From the NCBI GenBank assembly GCA_033032865.1, contig JAWHQI010000005.1, positions 13,416,001 through 13,480,000 on the forward strand: 64,000 nt of DNA, in the 5' to 3' direction. The notes below the pieces were generated by a model, which did no database searches, was not told the origin of the DNA, and worked only from the letters and a program-made list of their open reading frames with translations. The position numbers and the translations under genes are program-made. Of this stretch, positions 11,354 through 22,639 are shown piece after piece (position 1 is the first letter of the stretch; each line of letters opens with the position of its first letter). This DNA comes from Dactylorhiza incarnata. Lineage: Eukaryota > Streptophyta > Magnoliopsida > Asparagales > Orchidaceae.

Positions 11354-12114
11354 AAATCTTACTAATAGATTTAGACAACTAGAAGATAATACTAACTTAG
11401 AACCAAAATCTCAATCACCTAGGAAATCTGTTTGGAGACATCCCATTCACTCCACTAGGGAAGGACATTTGACAGGAGAGAGATCACAGGAAAATCCAGA
11501 GACAACCACTGTCTTTAATAAAACTAATCCCATTATATATGAAGGAATTCTAGGAAGATATCCTCAAAAAAAATTTAAACTTGCGTCGAATACTATTCAA
11601 CGTGCGTCGACTTCTAATCGACGCACACACCAAAGTGCGTCGACTCCTTCCCGATGCAACCTCTCTCATGCTTCGACTGAAAGTAAACGCAGAATGGAGA
11701 AAGCGTCGACTTCATATCGACGCAACCATAAACCTACGTCGAATACATATCGACGCAACCAATCAGACAGACATCTCTCCTCTATCAAACAACAGTTTCT
11801 CCATCTCCTCCTCCTTATACTTTCTCACCCATTTCACCTCCACTATCACCAATACCTCATACATCAACTAACCTTTCTCCACCCTCATCACCACTTCCAC
11901 CACTCTCTCCTCATCATCAACGACAACATGAACCATCTGCATCCACTGAAGCCCTTCTTACTCAGTGCATTGCAACAGCAGCTCAAACATTCCAAGCAAT
12001 GCTGGATGAGCACTGCTCCCAAATTCATTCCTCCATCCTTCGCATGCACACCCAAATAGATGGGGGCAGTGCCTCTGTGAAAAATCTGAAGACCTCTCTC
12101 TCTCTTCCTTTAGA
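11354..12114 (+). other. Cop2 interior between gag and the 3' frame
   Basis: It contains a long open frame (11307-12059) of low complexity, rich in His, Leu and Pro, which I do not accept as a gene. It also contains the internal palindrome array. In full-length relatives the whole pol would lie here, so this is the likely deletion site. Confidence 0.6.
11581..11760. repeat. internal array of CGTCGA palindromes (Cop2)
   Basis: Words such as TGCGTCGAATACTATTCAAC, TGCGTCGACTTC and ATCGACGCAA recur at roughly 20-30 bp spacing. They match the LTR array in core sequence but are diverged. The place, after the main coding region and before a 3' frame, parallels the internal array of Cop1. Confidence 0.8.
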
Positions 12115-12711
12115 GTGACCAGGTTTTTCTTAACCTCCCTGGCCAGGAAGGTCAAGAAGGGGGAGAATCTAGATGAAGAGCAGCTCACCAATCCTAAATC
12201 TCTCCCTCACAAGCCCCCTCCTTCCTCAAAAGATAACAGTCTTGCACTTCTCAAGACAATTGAAAATGAAGTTGTACCTGAGCTACACTCTGAAGAACAA
12301 ACAATAGAGGTACTTAGTATAGCAAGAGAGGCTGCAAATCAAGTAGTACTATTACAAGGGGAGGCAAGCAGAGCAGAAATTGAAACTGAAAAGGAAGATG
12401 TGGCAGTTGGGGAGAAAGATAAAGAAACTGCAATTCAGGGGGAGCTGGATACTGTTATGAATGAAGCTGGAAAAGAACAGCCAGATGCTGTGTTGACTGA
12501 AGTAGAAGCTCAGGAGCCAGATGCAACTGGACCTGGAAATAATAAAGAAATTGAAGAAGTAGAAGGATTAAAGGAAGTTCCATCCCAGGGGGAGCAATCT
12601 GCTCAGGGGGAGCTAGGTGAACTTCCTACAAATGAGAAGGAGAAACCCTCCTCTCCTAAAACAGTTGTATTCAAGAGAAAGAGAAAGACTCCTCCTACCC
12701 CTCCTGAGTAA
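12115..12711 (+). CDS. acidic frame upstream of the Cop2 3' LTR
   Basis: An open frame of 198 codons with stop TAA/TGA region at 12709-12711. The start is uncertain because the frame may continue an upstream ORF. The protein is rich in Glu, Gln, Ala and Val, with repeated GELxEL-like acidic stretches, and ends with a basic FKRKRKTPPTPPE tail. It has no recognised domain. By position it corresponds to the C-terminal part of the second ORF of Cop1, whose end is also basic, but I see no clear sequence match. It is probably a remnant of an envelope-like ORF. Confidence 0.4.
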   Translation: MTRFFLTSLARKVKKGENLDEEQLTNPKSLPHKPPPSSKDNSLALLKTIENEVVPELHSEEQTIEVLSIAREAANQVVLLQGEASRAEIETEKEDVAVGEKDKETAIQGELDTVMNEAGKEQPDAVLTEVEAQEPDATGPGNNKEIEEVEGLKEVPSQGEQSAQGELGELPTNEKEKPSSPKTVVFKRKRKTPPTPPE

Positions 12712-12880
12712 TGTTTGAAAATACTGATTGATATGAACATGAAGTCTGTTTATATAATTCTGGAAAATTTGGTTATATAATCTCTTTTTCCAATTTTTTA
12801 TTTTGCTTAATTGATATATTTCTTTTCTCTACAAATGCTGAGATGCTAGTACAATTTCCCTCTAAATAGGGTTAAGATAA

Positions 12881-12892
12881 ATAGGGGGAGAT
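12881..12892 (+). promoter_or_regulatory. polypurine tract of Cop2
   Basis: ATAGGGGGAGAT sits directly before TGTTGGGAAAATG, the 3' LTR start. Confidence 0.9.
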
Positions 12893-14215
12893 TGTTGGGA
12901 AAATGATTTCTCTTAACCCCTGAAAAAGAGTTGAATATGAATTCTAAGAAAGGAAAATCAAGGTTAAGTAAATATGCGTCGAATAGTATTCGACGCAACG
13001 TCGAAATGTAGTCGGCGTTTCCTTCAGATTGAGTCGAAGTAACTTTAGGAAGATTTCGACGTATGTGTTGTCGACGCTACTCTGATTTCTAGTCGATGCA
13101 TCTAATGTAGTCGACGCACCTTTGTCGACGCACATTCCTTATTCTCCTCTCGACGTCCAGACAGGATGTATTCGACGCTTGCGTCGAATAGTAATCAACG
13201 CACGTCGATCTTTATGACAAAATTCAAAATTGCCAGATCTCTTTCCTTATCTTATAGATCTGATTTATATGGAATCAATTTATGTCTTATAGCCGTTCTG
13301 AATCTATCTTTTCCTCTATTAGATTCTTGGCTAATTTGATAAAATTCATTATGGACATTATTTGAAATTGGAATGAATTCTTTCCTTCTATTGTTATGCT
13401 AACTATGGAAATGTTTCTATCCTTCTAATTCTCTGTCTGATAATTATTTTTCCTCCTATGAGTATTATTTGAATGAACAGAGCTATATATATATGAAGGA
13501 GGTCGACAGAGAAAAACCAAGGAGTGATCCAACATTCTTCTCATTGAAAAAGAGGAAAAGCTCCCAAGTGAACAAGAGAGAATTGAGAAATAGTCATGCA
13601 GCAATATTCAAGCATTCTTCTTCTCCTGCTTCTGAAGTCACTCTGCTGCAAATTCTGATAGCTCTCACATAAGAGGGAAAAGCTACAAATATTCTTCTCT
13701 CTATAGAAGAAAGATTTAATTCACTTCTTGTGCTTCCAATCTTCTTGCTAGGAAGAAGATTCATTCTTGTTCTTATTTCTTTCTTCTTTCTTATTCTTAC
13801 TTAAACATTGTAAAAGAGTTTTTAGAATCTCTCTTCAAAAAAATTCAGTGTACTGGTTCTAAGAGTCTCCTTTTCAAAGGACTCAGTTGGTTCTAAGAGT
13901 CTCCTTATCAAAAGACTCAGGGTGGTTCTAAGAGTCTCCTTATCAAAAGACTCAGTGCAAGATAGTGAATTCCTACCAAGGGGGTAGAAGAGTGGACTAC
14001 CCAAAGTTTGGGGAACCACTATATTTTCTGGTGTTGTGCTATGATTTCTTTTCTTGCATTTACTTTCTTTATTTGTTTAATTCTTGTTGGTGTGTGGGAA
14101 GCTCTAATCTGTGATCATACACATATATATATATATTAACTTTGCACAAAATATTTTTTAATCTCTATTCACCCCCCCTCTAGAGAATTCTAGTGAGGTT
14201 AACTGTGCACTTTCA
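12893..14215 (+). repeat. 3' LTR of Cop2
   Basis: 1323 bp, nearly identical to 8559-9862. The main difference is an extra 18 bp containing one more GTCGACGCA word near 13117-13138, so the palindrome array differs by one unit between the two LTRs. The TATA box is at 13482-13495. Confidence 0.95.
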
Positions 14216-14220
14216 AGGGT
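14216..14220. repeat. target-site duplication of Cop2, right
   Basis: AGGGT, identical to 8554-8558. Confidence 0.9.
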
Positions 14221-15640
14221 CCTATTGGGTCTTAGCACCAACCCAAATGGTGTAGATCACACAATTTGAGCAATGTTGACCTAAATTGACTTTAGGGTGA
14301 TGTGTTAAACTATGGTCGGTTTAAGAATGACTTGCATTGACCAAAGGCTAGTCTTGGACACCAATGGATATCTGCACACTATTGGTGTAATCAAATGGTC
14401 CACACATTTTCACATAGGCACTATTGTGGTTCAGTCTAGTTAACTAGACACAAGGTTCACCTAGGGCCATTCACACACACCAGGGTTCATTAGCACTTAA
14501 AGGACCTCGCCTAGCTAAAAGAGCTAGCCTAGGTGCACTAGACCAAGGCATTTACACTCCTAGGGGCTTTTTAAGTTTGGGATGTTATAAGGAGAGGGTT
14601 TGTCATCTGAGGTCAAGTAGATCAGAAGGATTCGCTATATAAACTAATATGAATATTCTTTTCTCCTTTGAGCTTAGTGTTATTAGACCACCAAGATTAT
14701 TTTAAAAAAAAATATTATACTTTACTCTTTTATTCATTGCTTATCTAATATGTGTTATTGCATTATTCCATTGGGCATAACTCTGATAAAGTGATAATTT
14801 TAAAAACCCTATTTACACCCCCTCCTTCTATTTAAGATTGTCTTACAATCCAATGATTTATCCTTAAGTAAGTGGGTCGAGGTGGCATAGCTTCTTTTTT
14901 AGGTTTTAATCGCCATTCACCATCTTTTATGGTTCACCACCAATAAGAACTCTTTCCTCCAATGGTTAATTACTGGTCCCAAAAGCTCTAAGGAGGTGAA
15001 TAGGGCGGGAAGGAAATGGAAAGGGAAGATACAAAGGAACGTACCTTGAAGGGGGATGTGCTACTTCGTTACAGCTAAGAAAAGGATTATAGTTGAGGAC
15101 GTTGGGTTATTAAGTAGAGGCAGGAAAGTTCAAAATGTGTATAAGCTGCTATTAAGTATGAGAGGTAGGAGGTATCGTTAATGGAGAAGTACATGCCCTA
15201 ATAGTTCTGTTGTGAGAATAAAAAAAAAAGAGTGGCAGATGTAGAAGGGGAATCATGGGAGCGATTCGTAAGGAGGTATGTTCTAGCATTGGTACCAAAC
15301 ATGTGATTAATTGGGATTGTTGTGGGCCGCTCAACACTCTCATTAGACCCGTCAAATTGAACCGTCTAAACTATAGAGTGAGCCGAGCATGCAATCAGTC
15401 AAGGAAAAGTGAGTCAGTAGGCAAGGAGACTTTTAACGTGGAAAACCCAGAAATGGTGAAAAACCACGAGGTCGAAACCTTGCCGACCAAATGCACTATC
15501 TCTTTTGGAGTTACAAGTTGCGGAATACAAGAGGATGACAGGCCACCGCTCATTGTTTGGAGTGCAGAGGAGAAAGAGAGAGAGAAGTCTCTAAGGAGGG
15601 AGAGATCTCCAAAAGCCAAAGGGAGAACTTCGAGTCGCCT

Positions 15641-15830
15641 TCAAAGGAGATCTTCAAAGAGGAAGGAGATCTTCAAAGGCCAAAGGAGATCTTCGAAGGA
15701 TTCTTCGAACACCAAAGGGAACTCTGAAGGATCTTCAAAGGAGATCTTCAAAGAGGAAGGAGATCTTCAAAGGCCAAAGGAGATCTTTGAAGGATTCTTC
15801 GAACGCCAAAGGGAACTCTAAAGGATCATC
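15641..15830 (+). repeat. two 94-bp tandem units with GGAGATCTTC words
   Basis: TCAAAGGAGATCTTCAAAGA at 15641 recurs at 15735, and each unit itself contains GGAGATCTTCAAAG two or three times. The frame from 15255 stays open across it, giving Lys/Arg/Ser-rich low complexity, which is a by-product of the repeat. Confidence 0.75.
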
Positions 15831-16299
15831 AAAGGAGCTCTCTCGGGTGCAGAGGGCAAAGTGTCTTGAAATGAAGGCTTTCAGCTCCTTTTATAGCCTT
15901 GGGCAGGGTAGCCTAGTAATTTTTCCGTCATAACCACCATAACCACCTGAAAAGCGAATCACATTTGCCGATTTGGAGCACACTGATCACCATTTTTTTG
16001 GATATGCTAGTCTTGCCCTCCGGGCAGTTCGGGTAGCTTCATTGATGGAGATAAAAGCAATGAACAAGACCTATAATCTAGGAAATCAAGAAAGGTTAAC
16101 AGCCACATGCGTCAAGAATGTGAAGGTGTTATGAGCGCGCGGTGAATGCAGGAGAATTCTGAGTGCACGGTGAACGCAAAGGCATTCTGAGCGCATCATA
16201 GAAATAGAAGCGCTTAACGCGTGTTGTCAATGGAAAACCAAGAAGATGGTTGAGTGTCGTCAGAAATGCCTGACCAGAAGAGGAAGGGTGTGCCCCTTA

Positions 16300-16570
16300 A
16301 ATGCCTCACCCCCTAAAACGGGAAGCCGCACCCCCTAAAAAAGGGAGGGGGGATTCTGCCACATCCCCCAAGGGGGTGTCGTTTTGGCTGCACCCGCCAT
16401 GCGAGTTCGGGAATTGACACACCCCACTTTGGGAGGGGGGCCATGCGGCGTGCCGCCTGCACCCCCTTAGTAGGGTGCGGGCTTAGCGGTAAACACAAAG
16501 ATGGTGCATCATTGACCGCACCCCCTTAGTGGGGGGGCGGCATGCACCCCCTTAGTGCGGTGTGGCTACG
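16300..16570. repeat. GC-rich stretch with CACCCCCTTAGTGGGGG-like inverted words
   Basis: The word CACCCCCTTAGT occurs several times, partly facing GGGGGTGCG or GGGAGGGG, so short C-run/G-run hairpins can form. No coding signal was found. Confidence 0.6.
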
Positions 16571-17565
16571 TAGTTATGGTCGTAGCTAACAATGACGGGG
16601 TGTGACCTGGGCTACCTGTGCAGGGTACGCCATGTAATGGTTGCGGCGGTTTCTTTTTCTCTTACTCACTCCCTTGATCATAGGGTTTAGCTTGACTCCA
16701 CTACTTCCACTTCCTTATGGTGGCACTTTCGCTAATCAAACCACTAGAGGTTCTTTAAATTCATGGTTGCATATCAATTTCCACCCAAACCTTTGAAGTC
16801 CACATTATTGCTTGTAGGGGTTCAAAGTTTTTATAATCTTCTTCATGGCTATTTTGATCGGAGTCGTGGGTGTACGAGATGCATCGTGCCATGCCGGAGG
16901 TAAGAAACCCTTCAACCTACATGAGAAAAATGAGAGAGAGGGGAAGGGAGGCTGCATTAAGGGAGGATGACCGGCTCGAGCGACCAATTGGGGCGCGGAT
17001 GGCCGGGCGTCAAGAGGCATTTGGCCAGCGCATGCACGGTTGCGCATCACGCGGTGGCCAGCCATCGCATGGGTAGAGCGCGCATCGGTGCCTAGCCAGG
17101 TATGCATGGTTGCTCGCTAGGTGGAAGCCAGCCGGCACGCAGGGGGTGCGGGCATCAGGAGCCTGGCTATGCACGCGTGGTTGTATGTCGAGCAGCGACA
17201 GACCGATGCCCGGGCGGTGTAAGCATTCGGTTCCCGACTAGGCACGCATGGTTGCGTGATGAGTCCAATTTATATAGGGTTTTTCAGACTCATCTGGGCT
17301 TGTTTTCACGCACATGCACTTCACTTTCTGCACATTATTGCTTATATTGCATTGATACTCTGGATTACACGAAGTGCACCTTTTAGGCCCGCTTTGGTGT
17401 GCAATTGCATGTTTTGTTGTTGGGGGCAAGCACAATGTGCTCCCCATGTCTTTTTCTTGTGATTAGAGTTAGATTGAAGGGTATGACCAACTCTTCGATG
17501 GCTGTGATATTTGTTATGTAGGTGGGCAAATCATCCATATTTCCCAGAATTCAAGTCTGCATGAG

Positions 17566-17870
17566 TCGCACGGTCGTGCATTTTCTTCATGCACGGTCGG
17601 CTATGACCGTGCGTAATAATTGGCTGGTCAATATGGTGTTCTGTCCCTGATTGTGCGATTTGTTCATGCACGGGCAGTTTGTCCGTGCGTGAAGGACATG
17701 CATGATAACCTATTTTTTGAGCCGTCTAGATTTGCCCGTGCTTTTTTTCGCACGGTCTGTTTAAACCGTGCTTGAGTAAAATTGCACGGGCACTTCAGGG
17801 TCATCTTCCAGGGCTTCTATTCTTTTAATATCGCACGGTCCCCTCATGGTCGTGCGTTCGACCATGCGTG
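17566..17870. repeat. U3 palindrome array GCACGGTC/GACCGTGC (TK LTR, +)
   Basis: Pairs such as GCACGGTC...GACCGTGC and GCACGGGC...GTCCGTGC recur about six times, ending just upstream of a TATA box at 17891. Confidence 0.85.
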
Positions 17871-17890
17871 ACCATTTTCTGACTAATTTT

Positions 17891-17900
17891 CTATAAAAGC
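17891..17900 (+). promoter_or_regulatory. TATA box of the TK LTR (+)
   Basis: CTATAAAAGC, about 20 bp after the last palindrome. Confidence 0.65.
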
Positions 17901-18644
17901 TGCAGACTTCGCACTAGACCGGATCGATCTTCTTTTCCCGCAGCGAAGATCTCCAGTTCCACCCTTTTATTGCGCTCCATCGCCTCCCACCTTTGGGAGG
18001 AGCTCCGGTCGCCATTCTATTACAAATCTAAAGCCGGAGCATCCTCTAGGCCTCCTCTATCGTTCGTGCATTCCTAAGATCCATTTTAAGAGATTTCTTG
18101 CTGCACACGTGAATTTCTCTGGTGAGGTTAGGATCAAAGAAGATTGACGGAGAAGACAGGCTAAAGGTGGTGATATCTTCAGAGACCTCGGACAGCAATT
18201 GGAGCCCGAGTTTGGACAAGGATTGACAACCCTAGATTCCGGTCGTGAACCTCCGATGAATCTCCTCCCTTTGGTTGTAATCTCACACCCTTCATATTAT
18301 AGTAGTGTTTTCCTTTATCATTTGTGTGTATGAACGATGATTGCTAAACCTTATTATTGCATTTAAGTTTATTTGATGTCTTTGTGAAATTACTTAGTGG
18401 TTTATGCAAGTGAGTAGCGCCACCATTCCATCTTCCACTGCGCAAACCCTCCATTTCACTACGCTAGCCTACTCGCCCATTCCGTGTGCCTACTCTTCCA
18501 TCCGCCCAGCTAAGTGGTTCTAATGGCCGGTATAATCCACCTCGACTCCGCCGGTGCAAACCATTCCATCCGCAAGACTACTCTTCCATCCGCGCAGTGA
18601 AGCGGTGATAACAGCCCGTGTAATCCATCCGCCTAGCGGTGCTA

Positions 18645-18649
18645 ATGGC
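18645..18649. repeat. presumed left target duplication of TK-old (ATGGC)
   Basis: ATGGC lies directly before the LTR start TGATGCG. The right copy would be outside the window, so it cannot be confirmed. Confidence 0.35.
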
Positions 18650-20300
18650 TGATGCGAAAATCCGCAACATCGCTATAACCAGTAGCAAGACTGAGGCATA
18701 AAATGGCAGTGTACTGATCATTCAAGTAATATAAAATAGGAGTGAATCCCAAAGTATCGATCTCAAAGGAACACAGTAATGTTGAGTTATCTATTGAGGA
18801 AGGACTTGAGATTGAAGTCCTTTAGGACCGATGGATTGCCGAAAAAGAGTTGATTTGGATTGTGGAAAATAAAAGAAAAGAACTAAACTACTCCTATGCT
18901 GGCCTTGAGCGCACTGCTTCGCTTGGAGGGATGGAAACTACGCAGGCCGTTATGCACTACTTCACAAAGCGGATGGACGAGTAGGCTTGCGGATGGAATG
19001 GTTCGAACCGGCGGAATGAGGGTCGCAAGTACCTCGTCAATAAGCATGCCACTAGCAATTGCTAGTGCGGCACCACTATTGCGATGGCAGGATGGAGGAT
19101 GGAATGGGGGGGGCGCTCCTCACTTGCATAAACCACACATAATAATTTCACATAAACATGAAATACTAAAAAACATAACTGGGTTTAGCAATCATTGTTC
19201 ATACACACAAATAATAAAGGAAAGCAGTACTACAGTACGAAGGGGGTGAGATTACAACCAAAGTGGCAGAGACTCATCGGAGGTTCACGGCCGGAATCTA
19301 GGGTTGTCAATCCTTGTCTGAGCTCGGGCTCCAACTGCTGTCCGGGGTACGGAGAGGATTTGTCAATTCCTTCTATTTGACCCATCTTCTCCGTCAATCA
19401 TCTTCGCTTATAACCTCACCGGAGAACTTCATGTATGCAGCAAAGAGTCCCTCGAAATCGAGGTTTGCAGGTGCATCAATAATGGAGGAGGCCAAGAGGT
19501 TGCTTGGGCTAGAGATTTGTAAGAGAATGGCGCCCAGAACTCCTCCCGCAGGTGGGCGGTGATGGAGAGGCGAAGGGGCGGACTGGAGCTCGAAAAACGG
19601 CGGGGAAGAATAATATGATCCTTAGGTCGAATGAACCTTCGGCTTAAATAGAGGCATTAATTTTAAGAAACGCACGATCAAAATGCACGACCGTGCATTT
19701 TGGACCGTGCAATTTACAGAGATAAACAGCGCCTGGAGCTACAGGAAGGTCGTGCATTTTTCTTCATGCACGAGCGGAATACTCGTGCGCGACCAATAAC
19801 ACACGGGGTGGGATAGGCCTCAGATTTTGCCAGCTTCCAGGTAGGTTGTGCAATTTCCTTCACGCACGATTGGGTCCAATCGTGCGATAAGGAAAACTCA
19901 CGATGAACATCATCACAAGCAACTCTGAGTAAATCGCACAATCGCTTCGATCGTGCGTTAACAATAATCGCACGGTCGTGCGATTTACCCAGATTGCAAT
20001 GCTCGGCTCAATAGTAGAATCCACCTGCCCACAATCAAAACCACAACACCAATCCATAGAATATACCACCAGCCACAGGGCTAGCACCCAAATTATCCGC
20101 AAGACAGGCATGGGGAACCAGCAGAGGCATACCCCCAGCACAGAATGTGCAATTGCACACCCCACTAGGCGAAGAGAGTGCACTCTGTGTAAAGTGATGA
20201 AAAGAGCAAATATGACTGTTTTAATGCTAAAAGTGTAGTGCACGAGTGAGAAAACAGGCCCAGATGAGTTCGAAAAACCATATGTAATTGGGACTCATCA
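18650..20300 (-). repeat. 3' LTR of TK-old
   Basis: 1651 bp. On the + strand it begins TGATGCGAAAATCC and ends GGGACTCATCA. It contains a TATA-like site (- strand, CTATTTAAG, about 19641-19652) and the GCACGA/TCGTGC palindrome array at 19668-19985, which is upstream of that TATA on the - strand. Confidence 0.9.
19668..19985. repeat. U3 palindrome array GCACGA/TCGTGC (TK-old LTR)
   Basis: Repeated facing pairs such as TGCACGACCGTGCA and GCACGATT...AATCGTGC. The array is about 16 bp upstream of the TATA-like site on the - strand. Confidence 0.85.
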
Positions 20301-22039
20301 CACCCCCAGACTTAACCTTTGCGCATCCCGAGCAAACCTATTCAAGCTAAATGGGAAAAACATAGTAGCTGGTTAGGAGATTGCGGTGAGGAGTAAAATG
20401 AGAAGTCACATACTTACATGCGTAAAAATATAGCAACAAAGATTTTTAATTATACTACATAGTTTATATATTACAAAAAGTGTACAGAGTTATTATTCTA
20501 CTCAAAATAGGAATTGCGGTGAATCATCTAGCCATGCGTTAGGAGAAAATAGATGGGCCGGTAAGATGAGCATTGTCTAAGATTATGAATCGGGATGACA
20601 TTCACTAAATCCATTAGTGATGGGGACCATATGCTTGCCCATTCACATTCTCTCCACGGCACTAGATCGTTCACTGCACGAGTCGGCAGGACTTTGGATT
20701 TTAAATTGGGCTTGGGTTACGATGAGGTAAACAAAGGTAAACATAAAGGCTATACGAACCAAACCCAAATAAGCTAATCATAAAAATAATCTAGCAAGCA
20801 ACCACCAAGAGCGCGAGTGCACCACACCCCCAAACTTAAACTTGACAATATGGGTGTGTGCCCCGCCTAATCCAAACACAAATCTCAAACAGATTTTCAT
20901 ATAAGCTCTCTTGTTTTTCATAATTTATTTTCTTTTTCAATCATTTCCCTTTTTTTCTCTTTTTCTCTTTCTCAATTTTTTTAAAATCACTTTCAGCATA
21001 TTTTTAATAAAAGCACAACCACCACCACAACATTTTCCATAGCACACTCCCAAAATAGGAAATATAAATCCACTCTTGGTTGGCATTTAGGCGCATTAAC
21101 TAGGATTGACATTTTGGCCTTGGTGAAAACTAGGTAGAGTTGAATCAAAAGACATGGATAGGCTCAAGGAGGCTAGCAAGGGTGTATGAGAGGATAGAAA
21201 GATAGGCACAACTGGGCCAAAATGAAGGCCTACGTCACTCTCATGAAAATGAACTATCTTATGTCCATGCTTCAAGAATAGCTTGGGGCAAGTTCTTATC
21301 CCCCGAGAAAGGCAAGCCTTCCTCCAAAATCAAACAATACAAGTCTAATGATTATCTACACTCATCCCAACGCTACCATTCGATTCACACCGCATTCACC
21401 AATTTGAGTAGAAAAATTAATAATTACACTTAGAGAAATAAAATAAGTTAAAAGTATAAGGAGAAATCAGATCTACACAAATTTTTACACAAAAGGCAGC
21501 ACTTGGCTAGGAGCACTGCACGAGTCACGACTTACTTCGCTACACAATCCTAAACCAGTGCCTCAATTTTCCAACTAAGCAATAAAATTGATTTAATCTC
21601 GGAGCATGCTCGCGGGTAAGTGCGCTCTAACGTGGGTGTAGTGGTGTGCAATTATCAAGAACATTACAAAATGAATAAAATAAATACTTCTAGCATGCTA
21701 TGCAATAGTGCACGTGAGTGAGTACAACAAATATCTCTCCCACGGACTTAAACTAAACAAACCAGCATAAAATATCAACATGAAATTTAAAGGATGGATA
21801 GAGGAAGAGAGTACCCAATGCTCAGCATGTGAGCATACCAGAAGACGCGCGTACAACCAGGGTAAAGTCGTGGCTTCCGCCAACCAGAAGAAGGACCTAC
21901 AGGGGTGAGTGCCGCCAAAAATAAAGGAAGATATACAAAATAAAATGAAATACAACTACTAAACTAACCTAGATGGAATAGAAATGCAGGAAAAGTATGA
22001 TAACTACTGGGGTCATTGTCTTCCCAGCACGACTTATTT
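20301..22039 (-). other. non-coding 3' interior of TK-old
   Basis: It begins with the polypurine tract (complement CACCCCCAGACTTAACC, 20301-20317) and carries related motifs CACACCCCCAAACTTAAAC (about 20822) and CTCTCCCACGGACTTAAACT (about 21735). Blocks such as GCTTGGGGCAAGTTCTTA and GAGAGTACCCAATGCTCAGC are shared with TK-young, so non-coding sequence has been conserved within the family. No frame of note. Confidence 0.7.
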
Positions 22040-22639
22040 AAATTAAAAAAAATTCTTGCTAATGGGTCTATGAAAAGAAAAGTGCACAGGTAACTGTTCT
22101 AATATCCATGTTAGTAACGGGTACTGATACGGTGACAGAACTGTTACTCCCCTACCTAAATATGAATAATTCCTGTGCGTCACAGGTAGAGGGAATAAAA
22201 AGTAAGAAGAGGAGGATGAATCCTCACTCAATCACCAAAACTATCCTTGCCCAGCAAGGTATCGCCTTCAGGGAGGCGGCAGGAGGAGAAGGCAATAACT
22301 AAGGCTTCCTCTATGGAGGAGGGATCAACCTCCTCACATAAGAGGATACATTCTTCATTGACTTGAGCAAAATGCTCCAAGTCCTCATGAAGTACCTTTG
22401 GAGGCTCAACCTACAAAGACTCGGATAATGAAGGGGGGGGGGGGGTCAAGAAATAAAAGAGAAGAATGACATAAATAAACATCAATCAGGGGAGTGGTCC
22501 CAGTCTCACTCCTACCAGGATCCAAGGATAGATCACTGTCATTATCGTAAGTATCATAGCAAGGGGGGGTGAACTCAAGGGCCTCAGTGGTGGGTTGGAC
22601 CTCCTCGTCCCATGAAGAAGTGCAAACCTCCTCATCAGA
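22040..22639 (-). pseudogene. TK-old twin-knuckle protein, C-terminal part
   Basis: The - strand frame at 22043-22231 encodes YLGRGVTVLSPYQYPL and LEQLPVHFSFHRPIS, matching the last about 55 residues of the intact TK-young protein. Upstream sequence (22240-22639) still aligns in kind, with acidic text, but is frameshifted and holds a run of ten G at about 22434-22443. The N-terminal part is at 38003-38700, beyond the Ath1 insert. Confidence 0.75.

Larger units (their letters stand above)
8559..14215 (+). mobile_element. Cop2: gag-only, copia-type non-autonomous LTR retrotransposon
   Basis: A complete 5657-bp element. It has two similar LTRs (TGTTGGG...TTTCA), a 5-bp target duplication, an initiator-Met-type primer site, a polypurine tract, and an interior coding only a gag protein and an acidic downstream frame. 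No protease, integrase, RT or RNase H motif was found between the LTRs. This matches the class called TR-GAG, terminal-repeat elements with only GAG, which need enzymes from a relative. By eye the LTRs are about 98% identical apart from one 18-bp indel, so insertion was fairly recent. Confidence 0.9.
14221..17257. other. unassigned stretch between Cop2 and the TK LTR
   Basis: No gene could be supported. 14221-14860 continues the sequence interrupted by Cop2, and TTTACACCCCCTCC near 14812 resembles copia LTR ends. 15255-15821 is an open frame that ends in a purine-rich 94-bp repeat. 16100-16600 is GC-rich with runs of C and G. 16860-17250 has repeated GCATGCACGGTTGCG-like words. It is probably old transposon or LTR material. 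No domain is recognised in any frame. Confidence 0.5.
17258..18649 (+). repeat. TK-family LTR, + orientation, interrupted by TK-old
   Basis: It starts TGATGAGTCCAATTTATA, and its content matches the reverse complement of the TK-old LTR at 18650-20300: the palindrome array, a TATA box, GACAACCCTAGATTCCGG and GTGGTTTATGCAAGTGAG in the same order and spacing. 1392 bp are present. The missing last part (about 250 bp) is expected beyond the TK-old insertion, outside this window. Confidence 0.75.

Noticed and set aside
11307..12059. 250-codon frame between Cop2 gag and 3' end
   Set aside because: Low complexity His/Leu/Pro text overlapping the palindrome array and out of frame with gag; probably chance.
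22434..22443. Runs of ten or more G (also 29393-29406) as regulatory G-tracts
   Set aside because: Single homopolymer runs that may be slippage or sequence error; no further G-runs for a quadruplex nearby.
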